Source of the DNA: Eledone cirrhosa
Lineage: Eukaryota; Mollusca; Cephalopoda; Octopoda; Eledonidae
Direction of reading: 5' to 3'
Length of the DNA: 64,000 nt
Assembly (NCBI GenBank): GCA_964016885.1
Contig: OZ024743.1
Location: 78,194,374-78,258,373 of the forward strand
The position numbers and the translations under genes were made by a program. A model generated the notes under the pieces. It had not been told where the DNA came from. It did not search any database and saw only the letters and a list, made by a program, of their open reading frames with translations. The first letter of the stretch is position 1; the number at the start of each line of letters is the position of its first letter. Below are positions 10,501-25,500 of this stretch, piece by piece.

Positions 10501-13500
10501 CTGCTAAATTTCGTAGCTTTTGATTAAATATATTTTATTGCTTATTCAAAGATTCACTTCTTTAACATTTTCAAATGTCAACACTTCCAGTTAACGATCA
10601 CTTAAATAAACATTCATATATTTCCGTCACTAAATTTTCTCCTAATGCAGTTTATATATAATTTTTTTTCCGTCATACTAGCGATAATTCACAAACATTT
10701 ATTTACAATAGTTTATAACTTTGCCTATTAATCCGTATGGTAAGCAAATGGGGTCCCATGTGCTGGCCTCCTCACAGCCTTGGCAGACAGGATGGAGAAG
10801 GCGTTTCCCCGGAAGATGGTAAGGGAGATGCACTGGAAGAGCCATTCCAACTCGCGAGGCTCACACCTGCAGCTGGCTAGATCAGCGCCTATGGTGGTGA
10901 ATAGGGAGGTAGCCCTAGAGCCAAGGACACCCAAAGTCTCCACTGTCAAGGGCACGACCGCAGACCTGTCGGAGAGTGAAAGGTACTTGGAAAGTTTGGC
11001 CTCCTCAGCCCAAATATCCTTTTTTTTAATGTATCATGGATTATGCATATAATATACACTTGCGTATAATATCAATATACACACTACACATGCTAGCAGA
11101 AAACCACCCTTCAGGTGGTTTTTCTGCTAGATTTACATAATTATCTTTCATAATATCGAATCTATGAGATTTTGATGATATTATTTATTTTGAGAAGAAT
11201 ACCTTAACGTCGATATGAGGGGCCGTTTACGACCAGGTTGAAGGGAAGGGGAGAGAATTCTAGCCGGATATGGACAGTTTAAATGCTAAAGGGTTACAAG
11301 ATTAATCTTTGTTGATTTGTCTTCTCACAAAATAATCCAATACTAACTACTAATGCTACAACTAATTTTAGATAAGAAAAATTTAATATATCTGCTTATA
11401 TCACTAAAGCTTAATAGTCTTTTGAATTTTATTCTTGTTACATTTTTTTTATTCTTTTACCTCTGTGGTTATACTGGGACATTGCATTCAGGGGTTTATT
11501 TCATTATAACTACAGCCACCACTTACAAACAAGTATGACTTGGTAGTATGAACCATGCTTTTACTGAAGGTTTTAGGTGCTTGTACAGTGATGAGCAGAC
11601 ACAAACAGCCTCTTGATCCTCCATTCTTTGATCTAGTAGAACATAGGTTCTCAAACCTTTTGCCACCCCACTCACAGCCTATACACAAATTGTAAAATAT
11701 TATAAAAATTGTAAATATTATAAAACAGTATATTCCTGGTACTCGTTCTATTGAACTACCAGAGGCTTTTATCTCTTAACATCTTATATACGAGAAAAAC
11801 CAACCGGCAGGAGACCCAGTGGAAGACTCTGAGCAAGATGGTTGGATAACATCTATGAGCTTGGCTGGTCTTACTTGGGGATCTAGCTGGATCAGTTGGA
11901 GATGATTGTTTCTGACAGGACCTGCTGGAAGGAGTGTTTGAAGACTCTTCCCCCACGACCCTCTCAAGAAGAAGAAGAAGAAGAAGAAGAAGAAGAAGAA
12001 GAATTATACAAGACCAATTACATAAGTGAGAAAACGATACTAAATTGGATTGATTCCAACATTTTTTTTATCACTTAGTCATAGGAAGAAGGAAAGCAGC
12101 CATGACCCTTTTTAGTGTCAGCAAGACTGGAGAGAAGGTTGGAGGAACATCTTCAGACCTGAATGCTTGCAACTGAGTGGATTCTGTTAAAGGCACACAC
12201 AAGAACCAGATTTTTCTCTCTAATATTCGAGAATAATCTCTCTAACTGACTTACACACAATTTCTGTTTACTAAATTTCCCTCACATGTGCCATGACAAA
12301 AAGCACCCAGTCCACCATGTAAGATGCTGGTGCCATAAAAATAAGCTCCCAGTACACATTGTAATGTGGCTAGCATTAGGAAGGGCATCCAGCTGTAGAA
12401 AACCCAGCCAAAATTAGATTGTATGAGTAATACAATGTCACATAACCTGCCTGGCTTCATAACGTAACAACCTGTCTAACCCATACAAGCATGTAAAAGG
12501 AAGGAGATGGTGAAAAATTATAGCAAAATATCAGCTGGCGTTCAATTTGCTATGCTGTGTATGAGTGTATGTGAATGTGTGTATTTGTGTAAATGTATGT
12601 GTGTGTTTGTGGGAATGTATGTGTGAGTTTGTGTGAATGTATGTGTATTTGTGTGAATGTATATCTGTGAGTGTGTATTTTTCTAAGTGCGTCTGCGCTT
12701 GTGCGCTTATATTTATATACACATGCACACACATATACACATACATGTCAGCATGGTGAAAAATATCATAGTACAATAAAACACAAAAATGTTATCAATA
12801 TAAAGATATTAAATCTTCGATATTCTTCAGTTCATCTCAATACCTAATACAACAACAAGTATTTTAAGAACATTTTCCAAACTAAATCAAGGGTTAACCT
12901 TTTAGGCACAATGAGAAGCTTCTCCATTTTGTCTTATCTTCTGCACCTCTCCCTCACCAACTCCCTGGTTTTCATTTCTTCTATCATATTAAGCCATGTC
13001 TTTCATGTTTGTTTGCTTCTTCCATTTCCTTTCACATTCATTTACCTTATTCCTCTCAATCAGCCATATTCATCCTTCCTCAACACATGATACAACCATC
13101 TCATTCCATTTCTGTGACTCTGTATCTTGGTTTTGAATAGGTGCACCATATCTCTGCAGTTTGTAAGAGGTGATGACTAAAAACGCTTGATACCAGGAAG
13201 GAGGGCATGAAGCCATAAAATATTGTTTCCCAAAAGGGCCCTGTGATATGTATAACTAAACATTTTACAATAATACTTTAATACACCTAAACGTGGCCCC
13301 TTAAAAGGGCCCCATGTAATATATAACTTAATACATTATAGTAATATAATAATACAGCCATATGTTATGAGACATTGAAGAATATAACAAAGACATACTT
13401 ACCAACTAAAACAAATATTAAGTGTGATCATTGCAAGCCGGAATGTTCTAAACAGATCAATAAAACTGTAGTTTCGCTCTTTTTTTGATATTTTTTTCTC

Positions 13501-16500
13501 ATCTATATTTTGTTGAAAATTGTTTTCCAATGAAATCTCCTCATTATTTGTAAAAATATCAAAAACTTCTTCAAGATCTATTTTATTTTTCTTCATAATT
13601 TTCTTTAAAATTAGTTGTGCTTCTCTGAAATGTTTTCTTCCAATAAGCCACCTTGGAGACTCAGGAATACACCTGGAATATTAATATAAAAAATAAAGAA
13701 AGGATGTTGAGTTTTAGTGTTTGAAGAATGTGAAATAAATTACCGTTGAAGACGCTACTTTTTTCCTAAAATAAGTCTAAAATTCTACCTTGCCTCTTGG
13801 AGGCCGAAGGTTGTTTATTATTTAATAAAACATTTTTAGTTATCAAAATTAGGGTGCATCCTCGGTGCTGGGAAATATGGTAGGTACCGATATGACAGTG
13901 AGGTTTAGGAGTTGGCTTTGCAATTGAAATGTGGTAGACAGAAACTGTGGAGAAACCCATAGTTAATTTAAATTCTATATATATAAACATAGTTTAACTT
14001 ATGCCAAAATCTCCAAAAGGTGAAAAGACCAAACTAACTAATACAAGAGAATTTCACTTGCATCTTTGGCGTAACTTAAACTGTGTTTATATGCTTTTCT
14101 GATCTAGACATGTTAACCTATCTCATTCACTGAGATGTTCCATGTATTATGGTAACAAAATTTTCTTTTTCTCTGTTGGTTATATATATATCACCATCAT
14201 CATCATCTTCCATGCTAGCATGGGTTAGACAGGTTTGTCCCATTTAGGAGCAAGTTGGGTTAGGTGACTGTATCTCACTCATTTAGGACCGTTTCTGGCT
14301 GGATGTCCTTCCTAGTGCCAACCACATATACAGTGTGGGCTGGATGTTTATGTCGATTTTCCATGCTAGCATGGGTTAGACGGGTTGTCCTGTTGTGGGC
14401 AATGCTAGGTCTGGTGACCATGTCTTGCTCATACAGGACTGATTCTGGCTTGGTTTCTACAGCTGGATGCCCTAATGTGAACCTCATTTACAGTGAGTAC
14501 AGGGTGCTTTTTGTTGTGACGCCTATATGACCACTTTACAGTGTGGACTGGGGGTTTCACTGGATACATTTACTTTGGCCTATCCTCATGGGGGTGTATG
14601 GGAGGATGAGTTGGAGCATACTGTATATATGCTTTGGTTTCTGCTTGTGGGAAGTTGGGACCAGAGATCTCGGTCATGTGTCATTGCCTTTGAGAGGTGC
14701 AACTGGGCAAGGTCGGCTTTTATTACCTCATCATAAGTCTTCCTGGGTCTTCCCACTCCAAGGCTTCCATCAACTTTGAGCTCTCTGCACTTTTTTATGC
14801 AGCTGTCATGCTTCCTATGCATCACATGTCCATATCAACACAATCTCTTCTCCTGCACACAGCATTTGATACCTCTTATGCACCTCTGGGTGAATTTATT
14901 GTGTAGATCACCACCACTTGGGAGGTTGTCATGGCCATAACACAATTGAAGGGTCCTTGTAACCCCTTATTTGGCAAGCTTTCTGTGGCTGGGTGCCTTT
15001 CTTATTACCATCCAGTTTAGAGTGTGTACTGGGTGCATTTATCATGTTGATCACCAACACTAGAGGGATTGTTGTGTCATTGATACAACTGAGGAGTCCT
15101 CTCAATTCTTTTAGGTATGGTTTCTACAGAGGAGTGCCCTTCCTCTTTCCAACCATCCTACAGGGTGTTCGGGGTGCATTAGTGAGAGTATCTAAGAGCT
15201 TTGCAGGGGTAATAGTTAAGGAGTGGTACTGGGTGGAGGATGGGTGCAGGATGCAGAGGTGGTGGGGATAGCTGCTGGGGAGTGCTAGTGGAATGGGGGA
15301 ACTCATGGATGGGTCAGGTCATATTGTACTGTATGCTTGTGGACGGGTCTTCAACATCACAGCATGTTGCAAATAGAAAACCTCAACTGGAAATGCTCAT
15401 TTGCTTATAGTGCTAACTTGGCAGGTTATATTTAATTGACAGTAGCACTAAGATAACACTGCAGAATATACAATATATTTATGTACAGCTGATGTTTTCT
15501 ATCTGCTATATGCAAATGAGCATCACCAGCAAAATCTATAAAGGCTCTAGTGTATTTTCATCTCAGAACAAGTTGAGTGAATGTCACTAATAAAAGATTA
15601 ATGAAATTGGAAGCAGCTGTCTGGCATTCTCACTGGCTACTCAGGTATTTTTGACATATTCTTCACAGAACAAAAGTGAAAAATACTTTTTTCATTATGA
15701 AAATTTATTTTTTCTTTGATAATGAGATTTTCAGGTATATATTGTACACAAACATATTATATATATTATTATATACATCCCTATCATGCACAACGCTCTC
15801 TTAGTGCTACTGCTTTTAAATATATATATGTATATAAATGTATATCTAGAATAAGCATCAAGCATGAAAATGTAATTACTGAAATCAATATAACTGATTA
15901 AAAACGTTCAAAATGGTGCTCCAGTATGGCCAAAGTCTAATGACTGAAACCAGTGAAAGAATTAAAAAAAGAAATATGAAATAAAATAGTTACATAAAAT
16001 ATACTTAACTTACTTCCAGAAAAATAGATTGATTATTGGTAAAATGCATACAGTCAGCTCAAGATAATGCCAGTCAGGTATAGCATAAGCAATAGCTACT
16101 AAAACCATTGATGCAATTGTAAACATGGTCATAAAAACAAAGTTCACAGGTGTACGGATACTGGAAGAAGAAAATTCTAAAACTGTAAAATAAAATAAAA
16201 AAAAGATTATCAATATAATTTATATTTGTGAAGAGAAGAAGAAGACAAACAATGGATTGTAGAGTATGATGGGAATAGAGCCAGTGATGAATTTTATGGA
16301 GAGAGAAATGGAATGAGATGGATGGTGCATGTATTGAGGAAGGATGAAAGTGACTGGGTGGGAGAAGTGATAGAAATGGATGTGATAGGAAACTGGGGAA
16401 AGGGAAGACCAGGAAAGATATGGCTAAAGACAATAGAGGAAGAAAAGATGAGCAGGGCATTAGTGAGAGGGAGTGCAGTCAATAAGGAAAAAATGGAGAA

Positions 16501-19500
16501 GCTTGTCATGGGGCCTGCAAGGCTAACCCCTACTTTAGCAGAAGAAATGGCCTTAACCCATTAGCATTTAAACTGGCCATATCAGGTCAGAATTCTCTCA
16601 CCTCTTTCTGTTCAAACCAACTGTAACTGGCCGATCATACTGATGTCAAGTTATTGTTCTCAAAATAACTAATATCAAAATCTCATGGAGTCAGTATTAT
16701 GTGAGGTAAAGCCTTTTTTTGTTAAAATACAATAGTAAATATAGAGTAATATGAATGCTAAAGCTTTAATATACTTGTTGAATAAGTCCCTATTGATTTT
16801 GAATAATTACACACAATATTATATTACCGTTATCTCCCTCGGGTGTGTATATACTTATAAGATCGATATGATGGAAATCCGCCAGTAACATTGTAATATA
16901 TTCTTCTGTATTTGAATTCGACTTTTCACGATTGATAACACTGTGTAACAAAAAAAAATGTTTTTCTCTGTTCCTGGCTTGTAATCACTTTTTTTTGTGT
17001 TGCTTAGGTCCCAAATAAATAAAAAAAAGTACTATTAAACAGTTAAAAGTTTGGGTTTGTAAAAATTCTAAGCTATTCACTAGAATTATTTGTATGCTGG
17101 ATTTTACGTTGTATGTAAGTTTAATTTGCTTATGTTAAATGATTTTTTTTAATATGTTTCAGGTTAAATTAAAATTATAAAATAAAGAGTAATACCTAAA
17201 GTAAATTATAAAAGTGCAATAAAGTATACAATTGTTAAAAAGTGGATTAAAGAGATTTATTGAATAAAGGGTAAGTTGTGTTTTAAGCACGAATTTTCAT
17301 TAGGATGATTAGTGTTCTTTTATATTATTTAAATATGTATTTCCCTTTCCAATATTTATTTTGTATTGCATATCAAATTTATTTTGTATTTTAGGTTTCG
17401 ATCATGACATTAGACTTGTAATTAAACATTTCTTTCATTGAACTGCACTGTAATTTGGTGCTAAATATTAATTTTTGTTTTCAAAATTTGATGATTTTAG
17501 CCTGAATTACTCTACTTATTTTATACATGTATGTTCATTTAACATAGAGGCTTTATCAAATTCCAATGCTTTCTCTGCCTTTGGGACAGCAGAGCCACCT
17601 CTGACCACTACAAAAGAGAACTGGGAGCAGCGAACAGAATTTGTAGTTGGAACCCGGAACGTCATGTGGGAGCCACTGGTTGATCCGAGGATTATGCTCA
17701 TGCCGCCACTGCACATTAAGTTGGGGTTGATGAAGCAGTTTGTGAAGGCTCTCAACCAAGAATCAGCAGCTTTTAAGTACCTTCTTGAGCTCTTCCCCAA
17801 GTTATCTGAGGCCAAAATCAAAAGGTGGAATTTTTGTTGGACCTGAGATAAAGAAGATGTTTGAGTCTACCGAGTTCTCCAATAAGCTCAATAGGATTGA
17901 GAGAACAGCATGGAACTGTTTCAAGGCAGTTGTTAAGGGCTTCCTGTGAAACTACAGAGCTGAAAACTACCAGCAACTGGTGCAGGATCTGATAAAGGCT
18001 TTTGGCGCCATGGGATGCAGGATGTCGCTTAAACTCCATATGCTGGACGCTCACCTGGAAAAATTCAAGGACAATATGGGCGCCTACTCAGAAGAACAAG
18101 GCGAACGATTCCACCAAGATGTGAAAGAGATAGAGTGGAGGTACCAGAGCTACTACAGTGAAAAAATGATGGGGGACTATATAGTGCAGGAATGTGACCT
18201 GGACTACAACCGCAAATCCAGGAAATCCAGTCATTTCTGACGTGTATCAGTTGCTTTATAAGTGTTATTTGTTTTTACTTGTTTGATTTTGATAAGCTTG
18301 TGTAATAAAATAAATATATACTCTGTTGATTTAATTATATGAACTGATAAATAAAAAAAAAATGTGTTTTTTCGAAATATCAAACTCCTGACCACAAACA
18401 CAAACTTTTGATTAAATAATAGTGTTTTGTGATAATAACGGGATATAGCAAACCAGGAAATAACAGTTAGAACCGGGAAAAAAAATATGTTACACGGTGT
18501 AATTGAGGATAGCGATTTCAAGATGACAACAAAGTGATAAAACATGTAAATACTAGAAATAAATCCTACTGTACCGCTTATCTGTGTTAATCATCTTTTT
18601 ACCTATTATATATGTATATATATGTATATATGTATATATATATATATATCAGCATCATCATCATTTTACGTCTGCTTTTCCCTGCTTGCAAAGGTGGGGC
18701 GGGAACTGATTCTGGCTTGATTTCTACAGCTGGATGCCCTTCCTAACACCAACCTCATTTACAGTGAGTGCTGGGTGCTTTTTTGCAATGGAATGATAGG
18801 AACCCCAGTTCTATCATCTCATTTCTACAACTGAGTAAACTGGAGCAATGAGAAATAAAGTGTCAAGTGCTCAACACACATTATTTCACGATGCTCCACC
18901 CAGTCACATAAAAGTATTAAAAAAAATAAATAAATATATATATATATAGGAGTTTAAGACTGGCTGTCCATGGGAACTTCTCTATGCTGATGATCTGGTT
19001 CTTATAGCAGTATCATTAGAGGAGCTGGAAAATAAATTCTGGCTATGGAAACAGCAGTTGGAATCAAGAGGACTGAAAGTGAACCTAGCTAAGACAAAAG
19101 TCTTGATGAGTAGAAAAGAGGACAAAACTTTGACTCCGTCAGGGAAATGGCCATGTTCGATATGCAGAAAAGGAACTGGCATAAATTCTATAAAATGGAC
19201 ACAATGCAGATCTCGGGTACACAAGAGATGTAGCGGGATAGCAGGAAAACTAACAGGTAGGGAGAAATACGTATGCAGTAGATGTACAGGGAAATTTGAC
19301 AGTAGAAGTCGCATTGATAGACACATTTTTCAAATGCAGGTGGGTGCTATAGAAGTGGTTGATTGCTTCCAGTACCTAGGTGATCAGATTAGCATTGGAG
19401 GGGGATGTTCCGAGGCCATAGTATCTAGAATAAGGACGGGTTGGAAGAAGTTTAGGGAGCTGCTTCCTCTGCTGATGAAGAAGGGTTTCTCCCTGCGTAC

Positions 19501-22500
19501 AAAAGACCAGTTATATGATGCCTGTGTGAGGTGCACAATGCTGCATGGTAGTGAGAGATGGGCAGCAACTGCAGAGGATATGCGATGACTGGAGAAAAAT
19601 GAGGCAAGCATGCTCCGTTGGATGTGCAATGTCAATGTGGATGAACGGCTGAGCAAGGATGTGACTGAGAGGGATAAATTGTAGTGTGCGGTGGTATGGA
19701 CATGTGATGCGCATGGAGAATGACCGATAGGTGAAGAAGTGCCAATAAATGGCAGTTGAAGGTATACGTAGTAGAGGAAGACCACGAAAAAGATGGGCGG
19801 AGGTGGTGAGAGCAGACCTCAGATCGCTGAAGCTCACGGTGGAGATGATGAAGGACCGTGACAAGTGGAGAGATGCTGTGCTGAATAGGACCCGTCCCAC
19901 CTTTGCAAGCAGGGAAAAGCGGACGTAAAATGATGATGCTATATATATATTATCTATCTATATATATACATATAAAAATGAGCGGAACAAGTAAACATTA
20001 AACAATCTTTTAAATAAATTAAAATACGATTTAAATATTCACCTGTTCTAATGCTATTACCGACGGTTTCGCTTATCAAAAGATTGGAAATTCAGAGAAT
20101 TTCCAATGGAAAGAATCAGCTCTTCAGACAGCTATTTCCATTCTATAGGGCATAAAGCCTCATGGTTTGTAAATATATCGCTTCCTGCCCGATGCATGAG
20201 GTCAGGCCGTTAAAGTGACCCACACATAAATAGGCCATAAGTAAAAGCGGGATTATAGAATCGTTGATATTACATGCTACTAAAAAAATAGCAAATTAGT
20301 ACCATTGAACAGCAATTATTATAAACACCATGTATATTTCCGTAGGTACTCAGTACCTGCTGGAATATTTATATCATTTTATATGTATTCTCCTTCTATG
20401 TAGAGAACAAAATGTTGTATCGTGCCTCTATTTTTTTTACTTATGGCCTATTTATGTGTGTGTCACTTTAACGGCCTGACCTCATGCATCGGGCGATATA
20501 TTTACAAACTGTGAGGCTTTATGCCCTATAGAATGGAAATAGCTGTCTGAAGAGCTGATTCTTTCCATTGGAAATTCTCTGATTTTCCAATCTTTTGATA
20601 AGCGAAACCGTCGGTAATAGCATTAGAACAGGTGAATATTTAAATCGTATTTTAATTTATTTAAAAGATTGTTTAATGTTTACTTGTTCCGGTCATTTTT
20701 ATAGTTCTGGTGTCTCAAATTAGTACCATTGAACAACAATTATTATAGACACCATGTATATTTCCATGTATATATATATATATATATATATAACCAGGTA
20801 ATACTAGAAGGTGTCATACCAAAAGATTGGTGCAGTAGCATCATTGTCAACTGCTACAAAGGTAAAGGTGATGCACTAGATAGAGGAAACTATAGAGGTA
20901 TAAAGTTGATGGACCAGGTCATGAAAGTAACAGAAAGAGTTATAGCACAGTTGATTAGGGACCGGGTGAAAATAGACGAGATGCAATTTGGGTTTGTACC
21001 AGGAAGAGGCACCACTGATGCCCTCTTCCTTGTGAGGCAGTTACAGGAAAAGTACATAGCTAAAAGTAAGCCACTCTACTTGGCATTTGTCGACCTTGAG
21101 AAAGCCTTTGACAGAGTTCCACGTGCTGTAATCTGGTGGGCTCTTAGAAAACTAGGAGTAGATGAATGGCTTGTGAAAGCGGTACAAGCCATGTATAGGG
21201 GAGCAGTCAGCAAAGTTATGATTAGCAATGAGTATAGCGAGGAATTTAGCGTACAGGCTGGGGTCCACCAGGGCTCTATTCTTAGCCCCCTCCTGTTCAT
21301 CATAGTCCTGCAGGCAATAAGGGAGGAGTTTAAGACCGGATGCCCATGGGAACTCCTGTATGCTGATGACCTCGCACTTATAGCTGTATCTATGGTAGAA
21401 CTAGAGAATAAATTCCAAACTTGGAAGCAGGGACTAGAAAGAAGGGGTCTCAAAGTCAATATGACAAAGACTAAGGTCCTTGTAAGTAGACGAGAAAACA
21501 GAACACAGATCCCCTCAGGGAAATGGCCTTGCTCAGTATGTAGGAAAGGTGTAGGTAGGAACTCCATTCTCTGCCCCAAATGCAAACAATGGGTACACAA
21601 GACATGTAGCGGGATCTCAGGAAGCTTAATTAAGAATGTAGGCTTCACATGCAGCAGCTGTGCTGGGACAGCAAGCAGCAAACAGCCACAGGAAACGAGT
21701 ACCACCAATCTCTGGGAGGGCTCTGTAGAAACAGTAGACAGCTTCTGCTACCTAGGTGACTGAATTAGCAACGGAGGTGGGTGTTCAGAAAGTACAATAA
21801 CTAGGGTAAGAACGGGATGGAAGAAGTTTAGGGAACTACTACCACTGCTAGCTGCAAAAGGCTTCTCCCTCAGAATGAAAGGCAGACTGTATGATGCATG
21901 TATACGAACAGCAATGTTACATGGTAGTGAGACCTGGGCGCTGAAGGTGGGAGACTTACGTAGATTAGAGAGAAACGAAGCCTGCATGCTCCGATGGATG
22001 TGTAACAGTAATACACGTGAACGACAAAGCATAAATGAATTGAGAGAGAGACTGAGCATAAGAGGAATAAAATGCTGTGTACAGGAGAGGCGGTTGCGCT
22101 GGTATGGACATGTGATGCGTATGAAGGATGACAGCTGCATAAAAAGGTGCAGAGCGCTAGAAGTCGATGGAAGCCGCGGAGTAGGGAGACCCAGGATGAC
22201 CTGGGATGAGGTGATAAAAGCCAACCTTACCCAATTACACCTCACACGACTGTGACCTCTGGCGTCACGCAGTAATACAGAGTACCCGACCTCCCATGGG
22301 TACAAGCTGAAGCATATAGACAATATGCCCCCACACCCCCCCACCGCAAGGTGGTCGTGGAGGTGCCACGCCAAAAAAGCACCCAGCCCACACTGTAAAG
22401 TGGACGTGTAGGCGCCACGAAAAAGCACCCAGCACTCACTGTAAATGAGGTTGGTGTTAAGAAGGGCATCCAGCTGTAGAAATCAAGCCAAATCAGTTCC

Positions 22501-25500
22501 TGTATGAGCAAGGCATGGTCAGCCGACCAGACACTGCCCACAACAGGACAACCCGTCTAACCCATGCTAGCGTGGAAGAATGGACGTAAAACGGTGATGA
22601 TGATGATGATGATGATATATATATATGTGTGTGTGTGTGTGTCTGTGTATGCAATGAAGAAATATATTAGTTTTATGCTTGAGATAGGAAAATAGAATGT
22701 GAAATTAAGTGGAGAGTGGGCAGTGACAGAAACGAAAAAAAATTTTTTGAGAAAAAACAGTTTGGAGAACAACTTACTCAGTGAATACAGGGTCAATGAA
22801 ATACCAATATTTGCAGCAGCATGAATACAATGAAGAACCATAAAAATAGTTAATGATGGTATGAAGATTTTACCAGTTCCAAAAATAGCTACACATGAAC
22901 TTGTCAGGAGAAATATGGGTTTGCGACCAAATCTATAGGGAAAACAATGTAATCTTAAACACATATATTCAATAGAGAATAGAAACCTCATTAAAAATAA
23001 ATTTTTGATCAATGGTGAATTGAACAACATTGTTATATTTCTAATGAAAGATACTGCTTATGATTTGAAAATGATTTCAGAAATAATCAAGAATTCAGAA
23101 GGGTTTAATGATATAGAGGTAGATATCTCATTTGGGATGCCACTCAGTGACTCTTTTGCTCCTTCCCTTATCCTAGATGTTGTGGTAAAAATGAGGGTCA
23201 CTGCTTCTGTAGCTGAATAGAATAAAATTAAATGGTGGTGATGATGATGATGATATATATATATATATTATCATTACCATCTTTACCCTCACCATTTAAC
23301 GCCTATTTTTTTCCACGTTAGCATGTGTTAGACGAGTTGTCATGTGAGATAGGCCAGGTCAGATGACCATGACTTACTCATACAGAACTGATTTTGGCTT
23401 GGTTTCTACAGCTGGATGCCCTTCCTAATGCCAACCACATTTACAGTGTGAACTGGATGTTTTTTTGCTGTGACATCTACACGACCACTTTATAATGTGG
23501 GTTGGGTGCTTTTTGGCAAGACCACTTTACAGTATGGGCTGGGTGCATTTTGTCTTGATATCTACATGATCATTTTAAAGTGTGGGCTGGGCACTTTTTG
23601 TTGTGTCACCATCACAACCACCTTACAGTGTGTGTTGGGGACTTTGGTAGGGGAGATGTGTGGGGACTGGGGAGATGGGTATAGGGGCATGTGTGAGGAG
23701 GCAAATTGTTAGGACATGGGTGGGGTGTTATGACGTGAGACGTGTATGGAAGGGGGGATGGAGGTGAAGGTGGTGCATACAAGATGTATGCTTAGGCTGT
23801 GCTTATTACTGCATAATGCTAGAGATCTCGGTCCTATGTCATTGAATTTGGGAGGTGCAGTTGTGCAAGGTCAGTTTTTATCACCTCATCCCAAATCTTC
23901 CTGGGTCTTCCTATTCCATACCTTTCATCAACTTAGAGTGCCCGGCACCTTTTTATTCAGCTGTCATTCTTCATACACATCACATGTCCATACTAACATA
24001 ATCTCCTCTCCTGCACAATGCATGTAATTCCTCTTATGCCTAGTTTCTCTTTCAGTTTGTATATGCTTTGCTGTTAGATCCCGTTAAGGGTGAAAGCAGC
24101 GATCCTTTGCTTAAACTTTAATCTGTTATTTTAATAAATATATATATATATATATGTGTGTGCGTACATATAGTCAATATTTTCAAAGATTGATAGATAA
24201 ATATAGACAAAGAAAGAGATTGAACATGAATACTTGCCTCAAAAAGTAATAGAAGGAGGCTCTAACATCCATTGTTGATTGATACACATTACTTAGAGTT
24301 GAATTGATATTTATTTGCTTTCATTTTGATTTTGTATTTCTATGTGAAATATTTATGTAATTATGTATTGTATATATTATTTGTGAATATTATTTCTGTC
24401 CACACTTTGAAAATGTTCTGTATATTTTATTATTTGGTTATTTTTCCCAACGTATATTTCACCTATTTTCGAAATAAACTACGTTAGTATATTCTCACCC
24501 CTCCACCCTCTCTCTCTCACCATCTACCTATTCAAAATCATCTCAAACTCACACCATTCTACCCTTTCACTCATTCATTTGGTGGTTGCCTATGAATGAA
24601 GATGGCTTTTAGTTTTCCTCTATGAATCTGTAAAGATTTCAACTTATCCCAGCCATCCATTGGATATTTCGTTTCTTTCAGGTATTTCTGTCCACACTTT
24701 GAAAACGTTCTGTATACCTTATTATTTGTTTATTTTCCCCAAAGTATATTTCGACTATTTTCGAAATAAAATATGTTGGTATATTCTCCCCCTCTCACTC
24801 TCTCTCTCCAACTCTCTACATATTTGAACTCATCCCAATCAATCTATCATTTAGTCAGTGACTGTCTAAAAGTAAGCCGCTCTAGCTGGTATTTGTTGAT
24901 CTGGAAAAAGCCTTCGACAGAGTGCCCAGTGCTATAATCTAGTAGGCTCTTAGAAAACTAGTAGATGAATGGCTTGTGAAGGCTGTACAAGCCATGTATA
25001 GGGGAACAGTCAGTAAAGTTAGGGTTAACAATGACTATAGCGAGGAATTTAGCACACAGGTTGGTGTCCAGCAGGGCTCTGTTCTTAGCCCTCTCCTGTT
25101 TATTATCGTATTGCAGGCTATAACAGAGGAGTTTAAGACCGGATGCCCATGGGAACGTCTGTACGCGGATGATCTTACACTTATAACTAATCTATAGTGG
25201 AACAAGAGAAGAAATTCCAAACATGGAAGCAGGTCCTAGAAAGACGGGGTCTCAAAGTCAACCTGACAAAGACTAAGGTCCTAGTAAGTAGAAGAGAAAA
25301 CAGAACCCAGATCCATTCAGGGAAATGGCATTGCTGAGTATGTAAGAAAGGTGTAGGTAGAATTTTCATCCTTTGCCCCATATGAAAACAATGTGTACAC
25401 AAGATATGTAGTGGGATGTATGGAAGTTTAGCTAAGAATGTAGGCTTTACATGTAACAGCTGCACTGGAACAGTAAGCAGTAAATGATCACAAGAAACAA

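Larger units (their letters stand above)
10321..11297. mobile_element. piggyBac-like MITE split by a later insertion
   Basis: The left part (10321-10382) and the right part (11132-11297, ending AAATGCTAAAGGGTTA) together match the MITE at 8972-9196. The intervening sequence is absent from the other copies. Confidence 0.7.

Noticed and set aside
10780..11052. 90-codon plus-strand frame (MADRMEKAF...) as the coding sense
   Set aside because: The minus strand reads the LINE tail motif (QR.SLTI.RGNA), which fits a known protein family better; plus-strand openness looks secondary.
24394..24800. Direct repeats considered as LTRs
   Set aside because: Only about 120 bp, no TG/CA ends, no duplication of target and no interior coding.
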